Source: Clostridiaceae bacterium
GTDB taxonomy: Bacteria > Bacillota > Clostridia > Oscillospirales > Acutalibacteraceae
Assembly: GCA_016295355.1 (NCBI GenBank)
Contig: JAEDLK010000006.1
Location: forward strand, 1 to 64,000
DNA: 64,000 nt
Direction of reading: 5' to 3'
A program made the position numbers and the translations under genes. The notes under the pieces were generated by a model. That model made no database searches. It was not told where the DNA came from and worked only from the letters and a program-made list of their open reading frames with translations. Shown piece after piece: positions 57,223 through 64,000 of this stretch (the first letter of the stretch is position 1; each line of letters begins with the position of its first letter).

Positions 57223-57768
57223 GTGGCAGATAAAGAAAAGGAACAAAAGCAAACGGCAGAACCGACGGCCGAAACACAGGCCGGTCAAAAAGAGGTGGCT
57301 CCGAAAAAAGAGAAGAAGCCCAAAAAGAATGAAGAGGCTTTGCGCTTAAAAGAAGAATTGGACGCCACCAAGGATTTGCTGTCCCGTACAGCGGCGGAAT
57401 TTGATAACTATAAAAAACGCACCGCACGGGAACGGTTGAGTTTAGCGGAGTATACCAAGGCCGAGCTGATTAAGCAGCTGCTTCCCATTTTGGATAATGT
57501 GGACAGAGCCGGTGCTTTTGATGCAAAGAGCAATGAGTATCTTAAAGGCATTGAGATGATCGTTAAACAGCTTTCCGCATTTGGTGAGGGAATCGGTATG
57601 GAAGAGGTAGCAAAGAAGGGGGATGTTTTTGATCCCACCTGTCATGAGGCCGTCATGCATATCGAGGATGAGGCCTACGGCGAGAGCGAGATTGTCGAGG
57701 TTTTACAAAAAGGCTACAAAATCGGTGATACACTGATTCGCAGTGCCATGGTAAAAGTGGCAAACTAA
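57223..57768 (+). CDS. grpE: Nucleotide exchange factor GrpE
   Basis: A 181-residue co-chaperone. A Lys/Glu-rich coiled coil (about 10-65) leads to RTAAEFDNYKKRTARERLSL, the GrpE signature, and a beta-wing domain ending VLQKGYKIGDTLIRSAMVKVAN. It releases ADP from DnaK. GTG start 2 bp after hrcA, with the ribosome site inside the hrcA 3' end. Confidence 0.97.
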   Translation: MADKEKEQKQTAEPTAETQAGQKEVAPKKEKKPKKNEEALRLKEELDATKDLLSRTAAEFDNYKKRTARERLSLAEYTKAELIKQLLPILDNVDRAGAFDAKSNEYLKGIEMIVKQLSAFGEGIGMEEVAKKGDVFDPTCHEAVMHIEDEAYGESEIVEVLQKGYKIGDTLIRSAMVKVAN

Positions 57769-57804
57769 TTAAATAAACATAACATTAAAAAGGAGTTTTG
57801 TATT

Positions 57805-59661
57805 ATGGGAAAGATTATCGGTATTGACTTAGGAACCACCAACTCTTGTGTGGCTGTTATGGAGGGCGGCGAAGCCGTCGTAATCGCTAACGCCGAGGGC
57901 GCTCGTACGACCCCGAGTGTTGTGGCCTTTTCCAAGTCCGGTGAACGGATGGTCGGTCAGGTTGCCAAGCGCCAGGCCATCACCAACCCGGATCGTACCA
58001 TCAGCTCTATTAAGCGTGAAATGGGCACCTCCCACACCGTTTCGATTGACGGTAAAAACTATACGCCGCAGGAAATTTCGGCTATCATCCTGCAAAAGCT
58101 GAAGGCAGATGCCGAAAGTTATTTGGGCACCACCGTCAGCGAGGCTGTTATCACCGTTCCGGCCTATTTTACCGATGCACAGCGCCAGGCTACCAAGGAT
58201 GCCGGCCGTATTGCCGGTCTGGAGGTCAAGCGTATCATCAACGAGCCGACAGCTGCCGCATTGGCTTATAGCATTGATAAAGAGGACGATCAAAAGGTCA
58301 TGGTTTACGACCTGGGCGGCGGTACCTTCGATGTTTCCATCATTGAGATGGGCGATGGCGTACAGGAGGTTTTGGCCACAGCCGGTAACAACCGTTTGGG
58401 CGGCGATGACTTCGATAAGCGTATCATGGATTACATTGTGAATACCTTTAAAGCCGAGCAGGGCATTGATTTGTCCGGCGATAAGATGGCCATGCAGCGT
58501 ATTAAGGAAGCCGCTGAAAAGGCAAAGATTGATTTGTCCGGCATGACCACCGCTGATATCAATCTGCCTTTCATCACGGCCGATTCCAACGGCCCGAAGC
58601 ACTTTGAAACGACCTTGACTCGTGCTAAATTCAACGAATTGACGGCTGATTTGGTTGAGGCCACCATGGGCCCGGTTCGTCAGGCTTTGGCTGACTCCGG
58701 CCTCGAGAAAAACGAAATCAATAAGGTTTTGATGGTCGGTGGTTCGTCCCGCATTCCCGCTGTTCAGGAGGCCGTGAAGAACTTCATCGGCAGTGAACCC
58801 TTCAAGGGTATCAACCCCGATGAATGCGTTGCCATCGGTGCGGCTCTGCAAGGCGGCGTTTTGGGCGGCGATGTGAAGGGTCTGCTCTTGCTGGATGTTA
58901 CACCGCTTTCCTTGGGCATTGAAACCATGGGCGGCGTTTCCACAAAGGTCATTGACCGGAACACCACCATCCCGACTAAAAAGAGCCAGGTCTTTTCGAC
59001 GGCGGCCGACGGACAAACTTCGGTTGAAGTCAATGTTCTGCAGGGCGAGCGTGAATTTGCCAAGGATAACAAGCAGTTGGGCGTGTTCCATTTGGATGGT
59101 ATTGCTCCGGCACCCCGCGGTATTCCGCAGATTGAGGTTACCTTTGATATTGATGCCAACGGTATTGTTCATGTGTCGGCCAAGGATTTGGGCACCGGCA
59201 AGGAGCAGTCCATTACCATCACCTCCAACACCAATATGTCCAAAGAAGATATTGATAAGGCTGTGAAGGAAGCTCAACAGTATGAGGCTGAGGATAAGAA
59301 ACGCCGTGAAGAAGTCGATGTTCGCAACAACGCCGATCAGATGATTTACCAAACCGAAAAGACGGTGGGTGAATTCGGCGATAAGCTGTCCGAGGAAGAA
59401 AAGTCCAACATTAACACCGCTAAAGAAGCCCTCAAGGAAGCATTGAAGGGCACCGATATTGCGGCAATTAAGGAAAAGCAAGAGGCTTTGCAGAAGGAAG
59501 TCTATGCGGTCAGCGAAAAGGTCTATAAGGCCGCAGCTGATGCCAATGCCGCTGCCGGCGGACAGAATCCGACCGGTGACCCCAACGGCGCACCGGGTGC
59601 GGACGGCAACAATGTCTATGATGCCGACTTTACTGATGTGAAAGACGAAGAACAGAAATAA
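57805..59661 (+). CDS. dnaK: Chaperone DnaK (Hsp70)
   Basis: A 618-residue Hsp70. The ATPase domain (1-360) starts IIGIDLGTTNSCVAVMEGG and has VYDLGGGTFDVSI and MVGGSSRIPAVQE. The substrate domain (365-480) has LLLDVTPLSLGIETMGG. The helical lid and an Ala/Gly/Asp-rich tail end the protein. The length is that of Gram-positive DnaK, which lacks the 24-residue insert of Proteobacteria. The product folds client proteins with DnaJ and GrpE from the same operon. Confidence 0.98.
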   Translation: MGKIIGIDLGTTNSCVAVMEGGEAVVIANAEGARTTPSVVAFSKSGERMVGQVAKRQAITNPDRTISSIKREMGTSHTVSIDGKNYTPQEISAIILQKLKADAESYLGTTVSEAVITVPAYFTDAQRQATKDAGRIAGLEVKRIINEPTAAALAYSIDKEDDQKVMVYDLGGGTFDVSIIEMGDGVQEVLATAGNNRLGGDDFDKRIMDYIVNTFKAEQGIDLSGDKMAMQRIKEAAEKAKIDLSGMTTADINLPFITADSNGPKHFETTLTRAKFNELTADLVEATMGPVRQALADSGLEKNEINKVLMVGGSSRIPAVQEAVKNFIGSEPFKGINPDECVAIGAALQGGVLGGDVKGLLLLDVTPLSLGIETMGGVSTKVIDRNTTIPTKKSQVFSTAADGQTSVEVNVLQGEREFAKDNKQLGVFHLDGIAPAPRGIPQIEVTFDIDANGIVHVSAKDLGTGKEQSITITSNTNMSKEDIDKAVKEAQQYEAEDKKRREEVDVRNNADQMIYQTEKTVGEFGDKLSEEEKSNINTAKEALKEALKGTDIAAIKEKQEALQKEVYAVSEKVYKAAADANAAAGGQNPTGDPNGAPGADGNNVYDADFTDVKDEEQK

Positions 59662-59670
59662 TGAAACAGA

Positions 59671-59696
59671 ACCGGGGGCCTTTGCCCCCGGTCTTT
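59671..59696 (+). terminator. Hairpin between dnaK and dnaJ
   Basis: ACCGGGGGC pairs with GCCCCCGGT around CTTT, followed by CTTTCC. The T-run is poor, so it may attenuate dnaJ relative to dnaK or protect the dnaK mRNA end. Confidence 0.6.
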
Positions 59697-59762
59697 CCCC
59701 GCAAGAGGACGGCAGGCCGAAAACGGCAAATGCCGTAATACATAGTTTTAGGAGAGTTGACC

Positions 59763-60917
59763 TTGGCTGACGAGAAAAGAGATTATTATGAGGTCTTGGG
59801 TGTGGACAAATCGGTCAATGATGACGATTTGAAAAAGGCCTATCGCAAGGCGGCAAAAAAATACCATCCTGACCTGCACCCCGGTGATGCCGAGGCGGAA
59901 AAATGCTTCAAAGAGGTCAATGAGGCATATGAGGTACTGTCCGACAAGGAAAAACGGGCACGGTACGACCAATTCGGCCACGCCGGTGTTGACCCGAATT
60001 TCGGCGCCGGTGGCGGCGGTTACGGCGGTGGCTTTGGCGGCAATGTCGATTTCGGCGATTTAGGAGATATTTTTTCCTCCTTCTTCGGCGGTGGCTTTGG
60101 CGGCGGACGGAGTAATCCCAACGCACCACGTCGGGGCGAGAACACGGCGGCCAGCCTGACCATTTCCTTCGAGGAAGCGGCTAAGGGTTGTCAAAAGACC
60201 GTACGCTCCACCCATGTGGAAACCTGTAGCGAATGTGGCGGTAGCGGCGCTGAAAAGGGTAGCACGCCCAAATCCTGCCCCAACTGTCACGGAAGCGGAC
60301 AGGTGTCGGCTTCGCAGAGAACACCCTTCGGTGTGATTCAAACCAAGCAGGTTTGTCAGCAGTGCAAAGGCACCGGTAGAATCATCGAAAAGCCCTGTCG
60401 GGAATGTGCCGGCAAGGGGAAAAAGCGTGTCAGCTTCAGTAAGGTGATTGATATTCCGGCCGGTATTGATGACGGTCAAACCATCACCCTGCGCGGTGGC
60501 GGCGACGCCGGAACAAACGGCGGACCTGCAGGGGATTTGTACATTCATGTGTCGGTTCGTCCGCATCCGCTGTTTGAACGTGAGGGTTTTGATGTTTTTT
60601 GCGAAATACCCATTACCTTTACCCAGGCGGCCTTGGGCGCTCAGATCACGGTGCCTACCATTGACGGAAAGGTAAAATTTACCATTCATGAAGGTACGCA
60701 GCCCGGCGATGAGTTTAAGTTAAAAGGCAAGGGTATCAAACGGTTAAATTATGCCGGGTACGGCGACCAGTATGTTAAAGTGGTTGTGGAGGTGCCTCGG
60801 GATTTGACCAAAGAGCAAAAAGAGGCGTTAGAGGCCTTTGATCATAAGTGCGGCGAAGGCAATTACAAAAAGCGCAAAAGCTTTTTCGGCAAGGTGAAGG
60901 ACTTGTTTGGCGAATAG
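59763..60917 (+). CDS. dnaJ: Chaperone DnaJ
   Basis: A 384-residue type I Hsp40. The J domain (5-70) has the HPD motif in KYHPDLHPG; a Gly/Phe-rich stretch follows (about 75-120); four zinc motifs CSECGGSG, CPNCHGSG, CQQCKGTG and CRECAGKG span about 150-215; and the substrate-binding C-terminal domains complete it. The TTG at 59763 has GGAG eight bases upstream and gives MADEKRDYYEVLGV; the TTG at 59757 is too close. It stimulates DnaK. Confidence 0.97.
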   Translation: MADEKRDYYEVLGVDKSVNDDDLKKAYRKAAKKYHPDLHPGDAEAEKCFKEVNEAYEVLSDKEKRARYDQFGHAGVDPNFGAGGGGYGGGFGGNVDFGDLGDIFSSFFGGGFGGGRSNPNAPRRGENTAASLTISFEEAAKGCQKTVRSTHVETCSECGGSGAEKGSTPKSCPNCHGSGQVSASQRTPFGVIQTKQVCQQCKGTGRIIEKPCRECAGKGKKRVSFSKVIDIPAGIDDGQTITLRGGGDAGTNGGPAGDLYIHVSVRPHPLFEREGFDVFCEIPITFTQAALGAQITVPTIDGKVKFTIHEGTQPGDEFKLKGKGIKRLNYAGYGDQYVKVVVEVPRDLTKEQKEALEAFDHKCGEGNYKKRKSFFGKVKDLFGE

Positions 60918-60943
60918 TGCGGCACTAAAGAATATAATGCGTA

Positions 60944-60990
60944 AAAAAAGACTTCTGTGTACCGGTTTTTCGGACACAGAAGTCTTTTTT
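60944..60990 (+). terminator. Terminator of the heat-shock operon
   Basis: AGACTTCTGTGT pairs with ACACAGAAGTCT, with A-run on one side and T-run on the other; may act in both directions. Confidence 0.9.
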
Positions 60991-61309
60991 AACCATTCGG
61001 CGCCTCATAAAGGTCGAGCTGTTGTGATTTACAGCACCGAAGAGGTCTTCTTATTTGTTGATAATATACTATTGTTTTGCCGTCGTATAGGCATAACAAA
61101 CCGGAATTCTGCTGATTCTCGGGTAGGGTGTTATGTCATTCTTTCCTTTTGCCAATCTTGAAATCAGGAATAACACAGCCAACCGCTCGAAAAAAGGGGC
61201 TGTAGACAAATACGGGTAGGATCGGGAGATTCTATGACCCCTTGTATCCTGTATGAATGCCGTATGTTTTTGATAGCAGAATCAATTGTTTAACAAACGA
61301 AAGAAGCGT
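60991..61309. other. Gene-free interval between dnaJ and the oxidoreductase
   Basis: No gene is seen. It contains the weak minus-strand terminator at 61190-61241 and otherwise A/T-rich unassigned sequence. Confidence 0.5.
61190..61241 (-). terminator. Weak terminator after the oxidoreductase gene
   Basis: On the minus strand GGGG and TAGA pair with TCTA and CCCC with a mismatched centre, and TTTTTT follows. Confidence 0.55.
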
Positions 61310-63961
61310 TTATCCGTAAATGCGTACTTCGTAAAGCTTGGCATACGGCGCACCGGTTGTGGCGTTGACCGTGACCTTAACTTTTTCGGCCTTGGTAGGC
61401 TTGAAGTTGACCCGCACCATACGGTGATGGTTGTTCTTGACCTTGCCGGCAACTTTCCATTGGCCGTCATACAAAACACTGACGGTTAAATCGGTGGCCG
61501 TGCCTTCGTAGCGAGGCGCACGGTGGAAGGAGAAGGCCGGATAGGACAAATCCACATCGCACAAAATCTGTACTTGGCGAACCTCACTCGGCTTCTTTAA
61601 GGTGTAGGTGACGCTCTTGGGCAGGCCGGGATCGGATACCCATGCCGCATCGCTGTTGCTGGTTTGACGGGTGGTGTGACCAATGAGCAAATCCGCACCG
61701 CAAGGCACGAAGGTGTCGAATTCGCTGGTCCAGAACATCTGCACACCGTCGGCTTTGGCGGATACTTGGCCGTCGGTCAAGGTTTGCAGCAGTAGTAATC
61801 CCTTCACCGGTTTGCGCTTTTCCCAAACCACGGTTTTGTCGGCTGTCAAAGCCAATGCCCAATTTTTAGCCGAGGGCAGCACGGAAAAGGGTAATGTCAC
61901 CAAACCGTAAAATCCGGCGGGCAGGGTGACAGTGCAGGTATCGCAGAGGGTGCTGGGACCGACTTTGGCATCATAGTTATCGTACGAAACAGCGGTGACG
62001 GTCTGTTCTTTTCTGCCGGTGTTATGCAAAATCACTTTAATGTATTCCGGTACACGGACAAAACGACCGGCCGGAGAGGCAATAACGGTGTTTTCCAAGG
62101 AGATAGTGCCGCAGGCAATACCCGGTAAGCAGGAAATCATCACGCCGTCTGCGGTGCCGTCGGCTTCTACCGTAGACGTGAGCGCCAAATCTTTTTTATC
62201 GGTGTTCACAAGGCCGCGAATGGTGATGTCCTCTTTTAAGAGCAATTGACGAAAGTCTTGCATCTTTTTTTGGTAAATGCCGCGAGGGGTGAGGTTGTTC
62301 TCCAAACAATAAGCGGCGGCCGCACCGATGATTTGACCTTCGGTTGCAATGGTAGCTTCAACACGGCAGGTACCCAGCATAACATGGGAAACGCTGATGT
62401 TTCGTCCGGCCATAAACAGGTTGTCAATGTTGCGGGAGTAAAGACAACGATAGGGAATGTCAATAATGGGTTTGATGGCATTGGCAAAGAAAGGCCCTTC
62501 TTCACCGGAATAAATGCCCTTGGGGTGGTGCAAATCCAAACACCATCCCGCATAGGTGACGGCATCTTCCATGGGCTCTTTGCGGTCATAATCGGCCATG
62601 GTCAGAATATAATCGCCCAACAAGCGACGGTTTTCACGCTTGGCGTTGTAAAGCGGCAGGGCGGTTAAGTAGTATTTCGAGGCCTCGGGATAAGTTTCCT
62701 TCAGCCAACCGAAGTATCCCACGGCCAAACGAATCAGCTCATCCCGAACCAACTCATCGTCAAAGGTATCGTCAAAGTCCTGGGAGTTTTCCATCCACCA
62801 GTCGCTACCGGAAAAACCGTCGGCCTTGCGGTGCAGACCTTCTTCTCCCTTGGGCAGATGAATAGCCCAATCGGGCAGGATAAAGGGACGCTCTACCGTG
62901 TCCTCCTCAGCGCGGAAGGAGCGCATGGGATGACCGAATGCGGTCTGGCTGATACAACCCGACATGGTCATGCCGTCGGGTAATTCGGTAGCCAATTCTT
63001 CACCGTAACGCACCTTGCCCTCACGGCCTTGCGTGTAAGCCGCACCGGCGTAATAGCCCAACCAGCCGTCACCGGTGCAATCGGCAAAGAAGGGGGCGGT
63101 GAAAACGGTTTCTTCCAAGGTTAGGGTGTTTACCGACAACACCGACTGAATGTGACTGTCCTTGACAGTGGCATCAATGCACAGTTCATTGTAAAATACG
63201 GTAAGATTTTTTTCGCCGGCAATCATCTTTTCCATGGCCTGTTGCCAGGAAAGGCCGCTTTCATGGTAAATCTTTATTTCATTATTGATGCCGGTTTCGT
63301 GCCAGTAGCGGTGGTTGCTGGAAGCACCGTCCAAACCGACCAACCCTTCGTGGCTGGCGTTGCCCCCGACACCGGGACGGCCGCACAACAAAGCAACCTT
63401 CAAGCCCTGTCTGGCGGCACTGACAGCGGCCGGGACACCGCCGGGGCCGGCCCCCACAACAACAAAGTCAAACTTTCGGCGTTTGGGCTTTTGACCGGTC
63501 AAGCCCTTCACGGCAGCACGTTGTGCCTTCATGCGGGGTAATTCGCGGGACGGATAGAAGCCGTCATCGTTGGTGATGATGACCGCACCGCAACGCGACA
63601 GCCATCCGGTAACATCGTGCAATGCAACGGTATGCTTGCCCTTTTTCAGAGGCAAATCAGCGGCAATTTCAAAGTACCAACCGCCGGCCGGCATGGCTTC
63701 GCAAACATGACCGTTTTCAACACCGTCAACAACCAAGGAAAAGCGGCCGGGTGCTTCCGGCACCTTCCAGTTTTTGGTGTAAACAAAGAAGCGATACAAA
63801 CCATCCTCGGATACGCTGAAGGTTGCAGTGGCATCTTCTACCGGTACACCGGGGACACCGCTGGCAATTAAATACGAACAACCCATGCTACGCACAAACT
63901 GGGTTTCCAGTTGCCAACCGCCTCGCTGAAACTCGGTTGCATCTAACCAAAGGGTATTCAT
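61310..63961 (-). CDS. FAD-dependent oxidoreductase with carbohydrate-binding-like modules
   Basis: An 883-residue protein without signal peptide. Residues about 1-150 look like a CBM-type beta-sandwich (FSVSEDGLYRFFVYTKNW, GKHTVALHDVTGWLSRCGAV). Residues about 163-600 are an FAD_oxidored (PF12831-type) domain: FDFVVVGAGPGGVPAAVSAARQG for FAD, GVGGNASHEG, and FMAGRNISVSHVMLGTCRVEAT near the end. Residues 600-740 are a linker beta-domain and the last 135 residues resemble an F5/8-type discoidin module (YTLKKPSEVRQVQILCDVDL). Such proteins occur in polysaccharide utilisation loci and are thought to oxidise sugars. ATG 63961 follows AAAGGATG. Confidence 0.85.
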   Translation of the reverse strand: MNTLWLDATEFQRGGWQLETQFVRSMGCSYLIASGVPGVPVEDATATFSVSEDGLYRFFVYTKNWKVPEAPGRFSLVVDGVENGHVCEAMPAGGWYFEIAADLPLKKGKHTVALHDVTGWLSRCGAVIITNDDGFYPSRELPRMKAQRAAVKGLTGQKPKRRKFDFVVVGAGPGGVPAAVSAARQGLKVALLCGRPGVGGNASHEGLVGLDGASSNHRYWHETGINNEIKIYHESGLSWQQAMEKMIAGEKNLTVFYNELCIDATVKDSHIQSVLSVNTLTLEETVFTAPFFADCTGDGWLGYYAGAAYTQGREGKVRYGEELATELPDGMTMSGCISQTAFGHPMRSFRAEEDTVERPFILPDWAIHLPKGEEGLHRKADGFSGSDWWMENSQDFDDTFDDELVRDELIRLAVGYFGWLKETYPEASKYYLTALPLYNAKRENRRLLGDYILTMADYDRKEPMEDAVTYAGWCLDLHHPKGIYSGEEGPFFANAIKPIIDIPYRCLYSRNIDNLFMAGRNISVSHVMLGTCRVEATIATEGQIIGAAAAYCLENNLTPRGIYQKKMQDFRQLLLKEDITIRGLVNTDKKDLALTSTVEADGTADGVMISCLPGIACGTISLENTVIASPAGRFVRVPEYIKVILHNTGRKEQTVTAVSYDNYDAKVGPSTLCDTCTVTLPAGFYGLVTLPFSVLPSAKNWALALTADKTVVWEKRKPVKGLLLLQTLTDGQVSAKADGVQMFWTSEFDTFVPCGADLLIGHTTRQTSNSDAAWVSDPGLPKSVTYTLKKPSEVRQVQILCDVDLSYPAFSFHRAPRYEGTATDLTVSVLYDGQWKVAGKVKNNHHRMVRVNFKPTKAEKVKVTVNATTGAPYAKLYEVRIYG

Positions 63962-64000
63962 GGTTATCATCCTTTCTGAATAAGCAACATGAAATCACAA

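Noticed and set aside
57829..59481. A 550-codon open frame on the minus strand
   Set aside because: It is the reverse shadow of dnaK and has no family signature; dnaK on the plus strand is unmistakable.

Overview
The window reads as chromosomal DNA of an anaerobic, Gram-positive Bacillota, most likely a Clostridia/Oscillospirales (Ruminococcaceae-like) gut or rumen bacterium. The reasons are near-consensus sigma-A promoters with 16-17 bp spacers, strong GGAGG ribosome sites with frequent GTG and TTG starts, a type I dockerin, VanW/YitT/Asp23/DUF421/DUF896 proteins, Prp with an N-extended L27, a CIRCE-controlled hrcA-grpE-dnaK-dnaJ operon, and the Bacillus-like order SRP RNA-dnaX-ebfC-recR. 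The organism assignment is an inference from gene content; no rRNA gene is present. No CRISPR array, transposase, phage gene or tRNA was found.

Layout. 1-6500: a hairpin-rich intergenic stretch, a DUF1292-DUF4832 operon, an orphan transcription unit that looks like a structured RNA (about 2308-2570), a KDPG aldolase with a C-terminal VOC-like domain behind a cre-like operator, and a secreted CHAP/SH3/dockerin protein. 6700-8500: an Fe-S scaffold-like protein paired with a GGGtGRT protein. 8500-18000: a long untranslated leader, a polyprenyl-type GT2 glycosyltransferase and two tandem, paralogous secreted proteins of about 1,280 residues ending in CE2-like SGNH esterase domains. 18000-25300: VanW protein, ABC exporter, dipeptidase, MurA, WalJ-like metallohydrolase. 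25300-29470: rpmG-secE-nusG-rplK-rplA and rplJ-rplL with L1-type and L10-type leaders; SecE carries an extra four-helix membrane domain.

29500-34000 (minus strand): Lrp regulator, DUF421, DUF896, recR, ebfC, dnaX and the SRP RNA. 34000-40800: sugar-nucleotide-like acyltransferase, Nudix, RING/zinc-ribbon membrane protein, HAD phosphatase, two half-size TauE/SafE proteins separated by a gene-free candidate repeat, lexA, rnhA, fba. 40800-49400: a short Cys-rich protein, a Na+/Ca2+-type exchanger under a yybP-ykoY (Mn2+) riboswitch, SDR, GNAT, rplU-prp-rpmA, obg, mini-RNase III, YitT, an APC permease, then a MITE-like palindromic element.

49400-56000 (minus strand): one operon ymdB, oligopeptide-binding lipoprotein, asp23-like, fakA-like, recG. 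56000-61000: the class I heat-shock operon. 61300-63960: a large FAD-dependent oxidoreductase with flanking carbohydrate-binding-like modules.

The points most worth following up are the orphan RNA at 2273-2570, the Mn2+ riboswitch on a CaCA exchanger, the membrane-extended SecE, the GGGtGRT pair, and the tandem giant esterases with their linked glycosyltransferase and long leader.
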